Source of the DNA: Suillus spraguei
Taxonomy: Eukaryota; Basidiomycota; Agaricomycetes; Boletales; Suillaceae
NCBI GenBank assembly: GCA_016800925.1
Contig: JABCPU010000147.1
Span: forward strand, 62,001 to 126,000
DNA length: 64,000 nt
Direction: 5' to 3'
Shown: piece by piece, positions 24,764-36,191 of the stretch
Position numbering within the stretch: position 1 is the stretch's first letter
How the letters are laid out: each line of letters begins with the position of its first letter
Made by a program: the position numbers and the translations under genes
Notes under the pieces: generated by a model
Told to the model about the DNA's origin: nothing
Databases searched by the model: none
What the model saw: only the letters and a program-made list of their open reading frames with translations

Positions 24764-25239
24764 TTGTGCATGCCGATGGAGTATAGAAAGAAGTCTTTGT
24801 GTCATATCCTATGATATCACCTTTCCCTCAAAACCAAGTTGTTCATTAGCATTAACTTCTCATTTTGCGCATTTCGTCGTTCCATCCCCTGTCGTTCCTT
24901 ATAATCGAAGTCTACCTAACTGCGCCTTTGCACTTAGCTCTAATATTCGTATCTCAATGCATTTGTGGAATCTCTCGTTTTAGACCTTTGACAAAGAACA
25001 GTCACCGGCGGCAGTTTCAAAGGATTAAAACCGCAGGCTCAATGCAGTTTCAAGGTATGATCTGATCTCCCTATCGACAAATGAAGATAGCAGCTCCTCC
25101 TGCTCCTATCGGATCTGATCTATTGATAGCAAAGAACAATGGCAATTACAAGTACAACAATTAGAGTTACAATTACAACATGGTTTCGACAGGCTGATCT
25201 CCACAGGAAGTCCAGAACTTTTCCACCGCTCTTAGGAGT
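24764..25239. other. intergenic region between convergent EB1 and GH15 genes
   Basis: This is probably the 3' ends of both transcripts. No gene is supported. Confidence 0.4.
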
Positions 25240-28200
25240 CTATACGGATCGTTGATTTGCCAGAGTCCTCGAAAGATTGTACGCCGCGGAAATGAGGGTC
25301 ACATGGCTGAATATAAATGTTAACAGGAGTCAGGATGAATGAACAAGAACGTACGTGAAACCCTGGACGGCATTTCCAAGCCTTGGTAGCAGGATTTCAG
25401 ACTCCACAGCACGAAGAATAATTGAATTTCACATACGCATCGCCTGACTCCGAGATTTCCTCACTGCATAAGCCCACGTGATTCAAATACAACAGGAAGT
25501 CCTTCATCCGTTCAGTATCGTTGAACCTGATAGGTTCGAGAAAAATAGGACATACCTCAAACATCGTCACTGCACGCTGCAAAAGTGGCCTCTCGTACTC
25601 CCCAGCACGAGTTAAAGCCTCGACGCACCACAGGGTGCAGAGACAGAACGTGCCTTCCTCGCCTCCTACGCCATCGTCAGATTTGTTCACATCATACCGA
25701 TAGACCAGGTTCTAGTTCACAGTCAGCATATTAATTGTGAAATTGAAGTAGGACTCACATTAGAGGTCAATCCTCCCCTCTCAGGCGTCTTAAGAATCTC
25801 CTTGAGTGTGCTCACAAATCGCGCATCAGACTTCGCGGACATATTAGCCTTCCCTGAACGGACGATATAAGGGTAGAAACATACTGGCGTCATGAAAAAC
25901 ACGAGGGGCATAATGAGCACCGACGAATCAAGCACGTCTGTCTCTTCATAACTCTGCCCGAAGACCTGCATGTCCTTATTCCATGCCTTATGCATAATCT
26001 CTTCGTAAAGGTCATCGCGTGCGGCAAGCCACTGTAAGCGGTTAGGACAAGGGAGAGAACGTTTGTCCGCCAGCCGAAGGCCTGTGCAAGTGCGTGGCCA
26101 TCAACGTGTGAGTGCATCAGTATGGTCCGTGACTCGTACCTCTATCAATTGCAACCCTGCATATTCGATCAACATCACTCTGTCAATTTCAGGGTAAAGT
26201 GACATACCAGAGCATAATCTTTCACGTGCCATTTCAATAGTTGTCCGGTTCAACAGTTAAAAGCTCACCTTCGAGTACTGCCAACAAAACCATGGATCAG
26301 TACCAACTTCTCTATGTGACAGTGAGAATACACACAGTGAAATGACGCTCCTTGCCCCGGACTTCCCTGCGATATGGACATTGACACTTAGCCTCAAAAC
26401 ACTCCTGCCTAACGCGTACTGACCATATGGATCTGTAATACGGGTTGAGTCATCGGATAGTTGAAAAAATAATATGAGGCGTACAAGTCGGGTTTCTTGT
26501 AGTTTGCAACAACGACTACAAAGTATTGGTTGCGTGTCGGAAATAAAGATCATAGAAGACGCACAGTCTACACTGCGCGAGAACAGAATCAGCAGCTGTG
26601 CACAACCGTCAACCCGAATAACTCACAGTTCCCGAACCAATACCCTTCGATGGAGTAAACCTAGTTAGTATGGCCGCCAATGGCCTGGTCAGAATGCTCA
26701 CCATGTGTCATACGACTTCCAGGGTAATTGAGACATTGTACCACAAAGGGTATTAGACAAGACTCACCAATGGTCTACCAAACTGAGAGTAAACGATATT
26801 AGATGGACTTATTTTGGATTGGCCTAGGACATACCTTCTGTCCGAGGTAAATACAATCCATCCTTCACCACAATCAGTGCGGACCAAAAAGGAGCATAGG
26901 TGGGACTTACAATTCACCATAAATGTCCTGTCAGTCAGATCAGCTTGGAGAGTATACTACAACTATGAGCAATACGTACCAGTTGGACATGGTCAGCTGC
27001 ACCATTGCCAATACTTTTGGTATTAATCAGATCACGGACGTTGCATAGATTATAGGCAAGACGAACCGAACAGGCTTAGAACCTTTGTGTCCATCGAGAT
27101 GGAGAAGCTCTATCTCCTCCAGATCTTTGCCACCTACAGGAGGATGATCAGAGTCGCCTTGTGAATCGCATCATAGTATGAGACATGCCATGGATCGTGT
27201 ACCTTCATGTACAATCAGCCTACGAAGCGATCCGAGAGAGGTCAGAGACGCACATAATCTGTAAGGAACCATCTGGGTTCTTGTTCTTCAGCCGCTCAAA
27301 GATGAAGTCCATATATGCTGTTGGTTAACGAGGTCAGCGCAGGCTGAGGGCAGCACGCAGGGAAGAGACATTCCATTAGCCTCCTGCGTGAACCCAAGTC
27401 TAATCAGAGCGTATAGCGTGAACGAAGAGTCACGAATCCAGGAGGCCCTGCACGAGTGGTACAACATAAATCACCGAATTATGGGGAATACTAAATGTAT
27501 GCATACCGGTAGTCCCTATGTATCATATGTTGGTGAGGAAATCAAAGTACGTGAAGGACAAACGTACCAATTTCTAGTACCACCGATGTATTCGGGCAAG
27601 CTGAATGTCGGACTCGCAACAATGGCGCCTACACGCAAAAGTAATATTAGCACTCAAATACAAAAAGGCTAGACATCCGAACAATACGGAACACGTACCG
27701 GTAGGTTCATAGATGAGCAACTTCAGCGCCAATGCACTTCGGTGCACAGCCTCCTTCCACGAACCCTGGTAGGTGGATTTCCTAATCCAAGAGTTCCAGT
27801 ATTTATTGGTAGACTGCGAGCGCAAGTAAGCGGGTAAACCTAAAACTAAACGGCGTTCGAGCAAGAGAACGTACGACAAACAGATGGTCAAGAAGTTCCT
27901 AGAAAGGCAGCGTCAACAAGCTCAAAAATTAGCAGTCACCAAGACGCACACTGGTCATGACCGGATCGTCCTTTGACCTCATCTTGTGTGCACCTGCCAT
28001 CAGCTCTACTTACTATGATCATCAATTCAATACGCAATAACTAGAAGTGCTCACTCTGATAATCAACTCCTAGCAGCTTTGCTTGCTCTTCATCTACACC
28101 TGACCCGCCATCACCTTTGTGCTCGGGCGCAATCCGCAACACAAACGTCACCCGCTGACCCTCTACGAGCGTGAACTCCGCCTGTGCTGCCAAGCCCAGG

Positions 28201-29352
28201 TGACCCTTTGCACTCAGATTCAAAGTCTGCAAAGACACCTCAGGTACAGGGACATTTTCAAGCAAGGACTCGGGGAGGAATCGCAAATCGAGCGTGAGCG
28301 GGTTATTCGTGCTCTGCGGGCGCGTGCCCTTCGCAAGATATGGAGAGGCAGCGGGCCTCGAAGTGAAGACGACTTTGTTTTGTTTGGAAAATTGGAGCGG
28401 GATAGTATCGTCAGGAACAATCTGGGTGGCATGGGGGTCCCGGGCATAGTTGAAGGCGGGAGCACATTCGACGCGCAGTGGAACGGTACCACGGACCACC
28501 TAACGAGTGAAGATCATGATAGAAACCTTGAATGGGAAGTTGCAGAGGAGAGTAGCTCACCTCAACGCGTCTGATGAGCCAAAACAGTAACGGATGCGTA
28601 GATTCGCCATCTTCTAAGCGGGGAAGGAAGTCTGGATGCATGCGATGAAATCCTGCAATTGTTGGTAAAATTGACACGGGAGACTCACCGGTAACACTAA
28701 CTACGCCCTTCTCGTTGAGAAACCTGCCCATGTTCAGCCATGATTCGCATATGGATAAGGAGATAAACATACTTAGTCTGTAGTACATTTGAACTTGGCA
28801 AGTAGTTATGCTTGGTGCTGAAAGGAACCGTCGGTGTAATAGAGAAATGGCCACCCTAGTAACCGCATGCTGTAAGCCCCATTGAGAAGCCCCCTGAGTA
28901 CATGATAAAGCCCAAACCTTGTTCTTGTCCAAGATGCGTGCAAAGATGGACGGGGAGTCGAAATTTGGGACACAATAACTCTCAACTGTGCGGGATATGC
29001 ATTAGATGAAACTCGTATGGAGAAACTACAGAACCGGCGTGCGAGCGGGCCCCGGCGCTTGTCCAAGCAATCCGACTTAGAACGCGACTTCAAGAGAACA
29101 TTCTTCTTGTCCCAACCCGTCTGAGACTAGAAATACTCACTCGATCCATCGAGACTGACCTACACGAACATCAGGTATCAACAAAGAGATTCGATCTGGC
29201 ACCCTGACTCACCAGCGCAGCAGTCCTCAGATTCCCGATCCTAGTAGGGTCTAATCAAAATACGGGTACAACGTTAAATAGGAAGCTACGTACAAGCCAT
29301 GGTCGGCAATAGGGACGTAATCGCGTTCGTCGCCTGGGTTTTGGATGTTCAT
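25240..29352 (-). CDS. GH15-family glycosidase (glucoamylase/trehalase-like), intracellular type
   Basis: Conserved family motifs can be followed across many exons. They include I-G-N-L-R-T-A-A-L, S-L-D-G-S-I-E, F-D-S-P-S-I-F-A-R-I-L, Y-I-G-G-T-R-N-W-D-Y-R and S-W-I-R-D-S-S-F-T-L-Y. Further on come I-G-N-G-A-A-D-H-V-Q-L-D-I-Y-G-E, K-P-D-L-S-I-W-E-V-R-G, R-L-A-D-K-R-S-L-P-C, and the six-hairpin end with E-E-G-T-F-C-L-C-T-L-W and S-G-D-A-L-G-N-A. GH15 enzymes hydrolyse alpha-glucosidic bonds with inversion; the Glu of W-E-V-R-G is in the usual catalytic-acid position. No signal peptide follows M-N-I-Q-N-P-G, so the enzyme is probably cytosolic. This fits the trehalase-like or unassigned branch better than secreted glucoamylase. 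Exact substrate is unknown. The protein is about 650 residues. The gene has well over 20 introns, many exons being under 20 nt. One intron (27134-27188) appears to be GC-AG. Confidence 0.85.
26140..27515 (-). other. run of microexons in the GH15 gene
   Basis: In transcript order the conserved protein sequence fixes these exons: 27507-27515 (9 nt, D-Y-R), 27189-27202 (14), 26911-26927 (17, D-I-Y-G-E), 26835-26862 (28), 26768-26782 (15, F-G-R-P-L), 26702-26715 (14), 26485-26495 (11, K-P-D), 26424-26432 (9, S-I-W), 26336-26366 (31, E-V-R-G), 26269-26277 (9, Y-S-K), 26208-26218 (11, I-M-L-W) and 26140-26156 (17, V-A-I-D-R-G). Each is bounded by AG and GT (or GC) and the phases agree throughout. 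Larger exons lie between the first three. The part between 26702 and 26495 is not resolved. Confidence 0.72.
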
Positions 29353-29778
29353 GGTGGTGATAGTGTAAGTAGTAGGAGGTAGGTGTCACAGCCTGACCGT
29401 GTAGACTTTAGTCTGGACGATTAGATAAGTTTGATTGAAATCAGACACGCTTTGTCGCTTCAGACCCATTTTACCCATCGCTGCATAAACTTTGGCCAAT
29501 CGCCCCCTCAGTGGTAGTCTACATGTTCACACCGGTAATGCAGAAATAAAACAAAGACGTAATATCCTCACCTGAAATTCATTGTACAGTAATACGGGCG
29601 GCAAATACTATACTACCCGACTCTGCCATGATGACACTTCAATAATAATGTGCATTCCGCAATGATAAAAATACAATAATTACGCCATACATAGCACAAG
29701 AACCAAAGCCGTCGTTAACGCAATTTTCCTAATCGTAAAACTTACAAAAATAAGGATACGAGGGTTGCATGCGACTCG
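29353..29778. other. intergenic between GH15 and MFS genes
   Basis: This holds the promoter of the GH15 gene and the 3' end of the transporter gene. No gene or repeat is seen. Confidence 0.4.
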
Positions 29779-31353
29779 CTACACTCTTGCGCAGATATTT
29801 CGGTTTATCTTGAGTCTGCAAGCTAGAATAAACAATGAACCGACGATGATGCTTGATCCCGATAATACAATCATTCCGGTGTATGAACCGCTTTGATATT
29901 GAATAAGAGCTCCTGCGATGGGTCCACCAACAAGAGAGCTAAAAAATTACAGTGAGCAGGGGTCAAATGAATCCAGCTACATCCTTACGGGACAGATATG
30001 AGTGTATACAATGCACCAATACGAGACCCAATCTTGTTGATATCTGATATCTGTGCAACGCATGGAGTAATGACGGATATGAATGCACCGGATAGAAAAC
30101 CATAAACCGCCGCAAAACCCGTCACAGCAATTATTGTCTTTGCAAGCATCCAAAAGATGAGGCACGATACGCCTGCTAAGAAGGAGGTGGGCATAAGGAG
30201 GTTGAATCGCCCTATCTTGTCAGAGAGGATCGCGGGGACGATGCGGCCGAATACACCTCCGGCATTCATTACTGACAGAACGTAAAATGCAGTATTCTGA
30301 GAAACAAGTGCTCGATCCTCGGCATAGTTCACGATGTAGCAGAATGGAGTAAATATACCTTGGTTGCCCTTGTTAGCTGTAACCTCATACAAGGATTTGG
30401 GTTCTCACCAAGGCAGATAAAGAAGGATCCAGTAGCGAGTAACATGAAGCACGTATCCTTGAACATCTTGACATCTATCCATCCGGAGCATTTCTTACGG
30501 CCCTCTTTCTTTACGGTAACAAGAGCCACGACACAACATGCCAAAGAAAGTAACGTCGATGCTCTAACCGTCCATGCATAACCAATGCGCGGGAAGAGTT
30601 TGCGGAGCATAATGGGATAAATGACACCACCTAGATGAACTCAGTCGGATCGGACGAACAATAGTGAACTGCTCACCAATACCAGAGCCAGCAGCGGCAA
30701 TACCAAGAGCCGATGCACGATATTTATCAAAGTGAGTTGAAACCGCTGCTAAAGAGGGGTAGAAGCTGTGCGATAAAATTAGATGTAGATGTATAGCGCT
30801 CAGGAAGGGACACACAGTGATGCAACACTAAGGCCAAAAAAGAAGCCTTGGAACAATAAGAATTCATAATACTTCTTAGAGACGCTTGTCATCAACGTGC
30901 TGAAAGCCAGTAACAGTGTCCCAGAGATCATAATGGGCAATGGTCCGTAGGCATCAAAAAGATGTCCTATGGGTCCTCCCTAGTCTCGTGATATTGAGCA
31001 AACACGACCTCGACTAGTCTATATAGCTTACCATGAAGAAAAAGTCCACAGCTGAAGGGATCCAATCCAAGAAATACTGAATTGCGAATAACCAGAAAGC
31101 TGATGGTCTGAATACCATGACTGATATGTTCCGAATGCATTCATATGACCGAATGAACAGAAAAGGGCCAGGAATGCTCCGAAGACAGCCACCAACCAGA
31201 CCATCCTCCGTCTGGACGTCTCGCATTTGTGGGCAGTAAAGGTGCGTCAGGAGGTTGCAAAGCACTGTGTCGATTGAGGTTTTCGTATGCACCCGTTTCA
31301 ATGCTCGGGGCTCGAAACGACGAGCAGTCTACTTGTTTCTCCACGTCCTCCAT
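29779..31353 (-). CDS. MFS monocarboxylate-permease-like transporter
   Basis: The frame starts M-E-D-V-E-K-Q with a hydrophilic N-terminus. It then reads the family signature R-P-D-G-G-W-S-G-W, F-G-A-F-L-A-L-F-C-S-F-G-H and N-A-F-G-T-Y-Q, as in fungal MCT-like (Mch-type) transporters of the major facilitator superfamily. Later helices are P-S-L-A-A-V-S-T-H-F, A-L-G-I-A-A-A-G-S-G-I-G-G and S-V-M-N-A-G-G-V-F-G-R, with V-G-G-P-I-A-G-A-L near the end and a stop at 29779-29781. About 12 helices and about 440 residues fit the family. The substrate is unknown; relatives carry monocarboxylates or riboflavin. One base is missing near 31187-31197: the conserved reading is G-W-V/L-A-V-F-G, which needs GGG where the sequence has GG. 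The rest of the gene is intact. Confidence 0.82.
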
Positions 31354-32270
31354 GGAGGATATAGTTTACTACCCCAACGAGAGCCGAGGTAGGATGAGCA
31401 GAGAAAGAAAGTGTCAGCGGACAACTACATGCAATTGATCGTGTGTCCGTTATAAGGGACTTCCAGTGCGGAAGATCTGATCACCGCTTTTACAGGCCCG
31501 AACATACCGGATGAAAAGAGGCAAATATCATTTTGAGCATGGTACAAGGAAGCTCGTAATTTCGGTTTTCAGCGCGGAACGTGATCGCACGTAGGCATCG
31601 CGGCAAGTCGGCTGAATTGTGATGGGGGCCGTGGTTCATGGACATGAGTCTCCGCAGTGCCGACTTCAGCATCATTATTGCCCAGTGCCCATGCGCATTA
31701 GGGAGGGAATCGACCGAGATAATCAAGTTATCGGAAAGAACCAATCTAGTTAGCACAGACTCGACATGGCCTATATCTTGACAACAGTACAGCGCCACTA
31801 CACAATCAGGCGCCTGCTGGGGTTCATGATGATGATACAAGCCAAAAAGGGGACCAATGAAGGATAAAGATTTCTCCTTTCCGAGGTAGTAACTAACCGT
31901 CGCATACATGGAGGAGTACCCGAACCGTGTATAGCGGAAGGGGAGTCAAATAGAGTCATCCGAGGGCTTCGGAAGTTCGGACCTCCGCCGCCTACGTTAA
32001 GACAAAAGGGTTCTTTCAGTGCTAAGGCGGAACCTGAAGGATTATCTCACTGGCAATAAGCTGCGTCATGCTGGCAGTAAAACCAAACGTGAATTATCTC
32101 CTTATGTCAGAGAATCCGAATGAGATTGATTATTCCTCGGAGAAACACACTGTAGAGTAAGAGTTAACGTAGATATCAAACCCACGCCAGGGAACACTCA
32201 ACGGAACGGTAACGACAGGTAAATGTGCTGCACCAGATCGGAAACGTAGTTGATGAGAACTGCGATCAAC
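31354..32270. other. intergenic, nothing firm
   Basis: A minus-strand frame of 139 codons (31490-31909) has no recognisable motif and poor coding character. No other candidate is seen. Confidence 0.35.
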
Positions 32271-33193
32271 TTAGCTCACCCGCCCTATTGCGCCGCTAGT
32301 ACAGTCACTACGCAACTTCTTGGCTTTAAGTTCCCGGTAACGTTTAATGACTTTTTCTCTTTCTTCTTCCATCATTGCCTTTTGTGCCATGCTCAGTATC
32401 CCCACGACTTTCTCTTTCGAAGAGTCTTTGCCTGATCGGGCACCCCGAGGCAATTTGCCAAATCGTGGTGGTTCTTGTGCAATATCGTTGAGGCGGCGCG
32501 GCGCTGACGTTGAAGATACACAAAACTCCTTGGGTTTATCACGAGGCTGCTGCTGGCGTGTGCTGGTCGATGTGAGCGGCGAAGTGTCCACACGGCTAGG
32601 GGGTGTGTGGGTTCGAGTGAGTGGCGATAGATTTGAAACGTCTGCGCGGCTGGCGTTATTAATCATCGTTTTGACCTGTGCAGCAGGCTTGGCAACTCCC
32701 TGCTCAATTTCATGCTTCTGGACTCTCCGGACCTGTGCCGATGACTGCTGCATCGCTGTTCTAATGAGCGGCATCATGCTACTCTCAACTCGCCTGCACG
32801 CAATCTTAATAGTGACACGCCGCAACCAGATTCTGAAACCCACTTGTTAAAATGAGCTATAGTTTCTCCTGGCTGAATCTTTAGCATGTCCTCCTTCCGA
32901 CTGTTTACATCACTGGTCGACCGTCTTCGTTTCAGCTGAGGGCATTCATCGCCGTTGGGATCATCGATCTTCCGCTTCTTGTTTCTGAATTCGAGGCGGA
33001 TTTTTTCGGCATTAAGAATGCGAGCGACAGACTTTGGCACCGTCTCCTCATTTCCAAGGTGCTTTGGCTCCAGATTATCGCCTCTTTAAATTTGAGACTC
33101 ACGAGTAAGCTGGAGAGTCATATGTAATATGAACACTTACTTCAGGGATCTCTCTCGTTCACGAACAGCTCGTTTAGCACGTTTGTGCGGCAT
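32271..33193 (-). CDS. basic nucleolar-type protein, CCDC137-like
   Basis: The ATG at 33193 opens M-P-H-K-R-A-K-R-A-V-R-E-R-E-R-S. A GTAAGT..TTAAAG intron leads to V-P-K-S-V-A-R-I-L-N-A and a very basic K-K-R-K-I-D-D stretch. A 50-nt intron (GTGGGT..TGCAG, about 32792-32841) gives H-F-N-K-R-V-E-S-S-M-M. The C-terminal end reads R-R-L-N-D-I-A-Q-E-P-P, L-P-R-G-A-R, S-M-A-Q-K-A-M-M-E-E-E-R and Y-R-E-L-K-A-K-K. Length is about 280 residues. The K-x-G-E-S/T..F-x-x-R-V core and Lys-rich helices recall the CCDC137 group of nucleolar/chromatin proteins, so a place in ribosome production is plausible but inferred. The long plus-strand frame over the same bases is antisense shadow. Confidence 0.68.
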
Positions 33194-34065
33194 GTAGACG
33201 GCGTAAGATATTGGTAAGGCGAAAAAGTTGGATGGAAGATTAATATTGTTTGGTAAATTTGCTACCGGCGGAATTTCCCATAACGGGCCCTTGTAACAAT
33301 GTATTGGCGCCTTGACTTTGCACAAGATCACGTAATTTAGGTGCCTAAAGTCAGCAAGCCTGATGCCAATAGTCTATCAATCGTGGCAAAGTTTGTGTGG
33401 ACGGTTCAAAACTTCAATATACTGCCAACGAAGTCACGATGGTGTGCTGATGTAAATATGCAAAAAACTCCGAGTCGATTTCGCGCGTGAGGCGGGAGAT
33501 CGCAACTTGAGCGTGGTAATCGCATAAGTTTTTCGATACTGTTTTTGTCCTTGAATCAAATCAATCCCGTGTAAGGGAGCAAATAGCGATTAAGAGGTAA
33601 TCCAGGCCACGAAGCAGCCACGAAGTGTTTTAGTAAGTTACTTACATACACAATATGCCAATGAGATAGTCACTTGTAGTAGTAATATGTAGCACGCGCC
33701 CTCCGTGTCGAACCTTATAGCACGTGTAGCTGCAATGCATTCCAAGAAAGGGGTAGCTTTCCTTCTATCGAGTCTGCCTATGAGGGACAGATGCCCAGGT
33801 AGTAATGTGGCAAGTCAGTAATACAGCAACTTCAAGTCCTTGCACGGTCTTGGATCATGACAACGCTTAATTTTGCTCACATTTGAAGAGGTCATGGTAT
33901 ACGGAATAAACAGAGCCAGTGGTGATTAGTTATATAGATACAGTGGAATCCAACCAAGAGCCACAGAAAATATGTCCAGTCCAGTAGGGTGTAGATGGGT
34001 TAAGGTTCACGCAGGCGAACAAATGCGCGGAATCGCTGTCGAATACGATACGCATAGGTCGGAGA
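33194..34065. other. intergenic, nothing identified
   Basis: This lies between the nucleolar-type gene's start and the Rce1 stop. No supported gene, repeat or RNA was found. Confidence 0.4.
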
Positions 34066-35308
34066 CTAGTTTCGCTGCCAGTATAAGCTGCCATCCGTAT
34101 ACGACCAAGGCTTGAGCATGCACACGAAGCCGATAATACCGAAAAGATACGCGGCTGAAATGGCTGAATACAGAAAAAGGAATGCAATCAGCTTATATTA
34201 GACAGTAGAATGGCAACTACTTACATAACTTTCGATTGGGCATCAGACTTATTTCATAGCTTGGTTGAGGGATCCCCATAATGTTGCAGAACATATGAGC
34301 CGCAATGGGTGGGAGCAACGATCCGGAGCGAAGAAACAAATAACAGCAGTAAAATCCGAATATGCTGGTGTACGTGAATTGTATCACTATATGGAAAGAA
34401 TTGGTGCCACTTGCTGAAAATGGGACGGTCGTACGTACCAGTAGATATAATTGCACGTTTGGCCGCAGTCGCCGTACATCCATATCTGTGGTACGTTTCA
34501 AAAGCGTGATGGATATGTGCTAAAAATTTCAAGAACATAATCATAAATTTCCATGGCCCCCAAGAATCACTCCGATGCATACCTGCGCCAAAGACCAAAG
34601 GACTGAGAAAAATCATTTTCGTCCTGGAGGCGCCTGCTGAGTAATAGACAGTGAGAACACAAGCGCGAAACACGATTTCTTCCGTGATCGGAGCCTGTTA
34701 CGATGCAAGATCAATTGCAAGCAATACTTTTTGAAAGACTCGGGCTCACAACAAAATAATTTCGAAGACCGACAATCGAGAGAAATCGAAAGAGGACATC
34801 ATCTTTAAAATTCCAGTCCTTTTGGAATGGCAGTGTCTTTTCGAGGAATTGGACGTAGAGTGGCCCAAAAAACAACAACGGAGTTATTAGGAGCGGAAGG
34901 GTGTTTGACCATGTGAACCCAAGGTGAAGCCGCGCACTTGTGGTAAGGTTATGCTGTTTTGCACACCACAGTAGTGAGGCAGACATTCCCTATTGAGGCA
35001 ACTTAATGACCTACAATTGCATCATCGCGGCTCAAATTCTTCATCACGATAAATACGATGAGACAACAGATCAAAGTGGCGCTGGTAACGGCAAGTAGTC
35101 GCGCCTTGATAACATCCGGATCATCTCTCCATCGCTCATTTTGCAATTTGAGCCTAGCCTGTCCTTCTGGAAGGTTAACCTTCCTCTTGGAGAATCGAAG
35201 ACGAGCATTCTTGGAAGTATAAATGGAACCAACGTAGATAAAGGCAAAGAGTCCAGACAGCAGGTGCGCAGATGTGATAGATAGTAATGGTTTAGTTTCG
35301 CTATACAT
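34066..35308 (-). CDS. RCE1: CAAX prenyl protease 2 (Rce1)
   Basis: Rce1 is the ER-membrane glutamate protease that removes the last three residues from farnesylated or geranylgeranylated CAAX proteins such as Ras and a-factor-type pheromones. The catalytic signature is present in order: A-P-I-T-E-E-I-V-F-R, A-H-I-H-H-A-F-E, and the last core helix S-G-S-L-L-P-P-I-A-A-H-M-F-C-N-I-M-G. Between them are several hydrophobic helices. Introns (for example GTGAGC..AACAG before A-P-I-T-E-E) keep phase throughout. The last exon reads C-M-L-K-P-W-S-Y-T-D-G-S and stops at 34066-34068. Length is about 320 residues, as usual. The gene is divergent from the subunit f gene, and no frame defect was seen. 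Confidence 0.9.
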
Positions 35309-35728
35309 GACAAGGACTTTCCAAAGTCAAGGATGAGTATGCCAGGGGAGATGACCAACTTGGCTGATCCGCGGTCTATTATACCAAGAGGCTGTGAATG
35401 GTCCAGGCGAAACTAGATGTTTGTATCCAAAGCGGACCCGTCTAAACCAGCTGTCTTGCGTCCACACCCACGTGTAGATATTTAGCACGAGTTCTATATC
35501 AAGGACACGCGAGAAGTCTTGCTAGTGGCGTTTATTCGATTTTCGGTTCTAATGGGTATAAGTGTGTCAAGGTCTTGATCAAGGGGAGTGCAAAACAATA
35601 AGGGTTTGGACGTGAACTCTTCAAACACGTGATTAAGTCATGTGACCGTTGACGACCAAATACACTTCAACATGAAAACCCAAGTTTGTCCGGGCCATCC
35701 CGACGTCGACAATTCATTCGTTCTCGCT
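35309..35728. promoter_or_regulatory. shared upstream region of RCE1 and ATP synthase subunit f
   Basis: This is a 420-bp divergent gap with no other gene. It contains both promoters. Confidence 0.4.
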
Positions 35729-36191
35729 ATGCACGCATCACTCGTTCGTCGTCAGTTGGGGGGTATCGTTCCTCCCAAGATTGCTACTCCATCACTTTTG
35801 GTGCGTTTTTAATTCTTACAGTGCTCCGTCTCGCGTAACCTCTTTTCCTTCTCCGCCATCAAGACGTCGGGCTCCGCTTCAAGCCTTACGCCCTTGGTCA
35901 ACTTCTACTCAAAACTGCCCAAGGGTCCAGCGTCCGCGGTTTCTGGTGGTGGAATTAAAGCTAGATACTTCAGCGGCAAGAATGCGTCCGCTGCCCCACT
36001 CGTTTGGACGATTTTGGGTCTCTTCACTTTCGGATACACCATCGACTACCAGAGTGAGTAATTTTTGCTCACATGTATGTTCAATTATTAATGCATGGTA
36101 ATTAAGTGCACTTGAGTAAGTCACCGTTGTTCACCTCAATGTATTCTTCGTTAAGCGTGTATTAGAACATCACAAGAACCACCCGCATTAG
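35729..36191 (+). CDS. ATP17: mitochondrial F1Fo ATP synthase subunit f
   Basis: Subunit f is a small Fo-sector protein of the inner membrane. The N-terminus M-H-A-S-L-V-R-R-Q-L-G-G-I-V-P-P-K fits a mitochondrial protein. A GTGCGT..ATCAAG intron leads to N-F-Y-S-K-L-P-K-G-P-A-S and the highly typical I-K-A-R-Y-F-S-G-K-N-A-S. One hydrophobic helix follows (V-W-T-I-L-G-L-F-T-F-G-Y-T-I-D-Y), and a second intron of about 110 nt leads to the short end K-H-H-K-N-H-P-H. The total is about 100 residues, as in fungi. I placed the last acceptor at TATTAG just before AACATCAC because it restores H-H-K-N-H. Confidence 0.92.

Noticed and set aside
28119..28574. 151-codon plus-strand frame inside the GH15 gene
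   Set aside because: It is antisense to a well-supported GH15 exon and shows no protein motif.
32347..32850. 167-codon plus-strand frame
   Set aside because: It is antisense to the basic nucleolar-type gene, whose spliced reading is conserved in character; the plus frame is a shadow.
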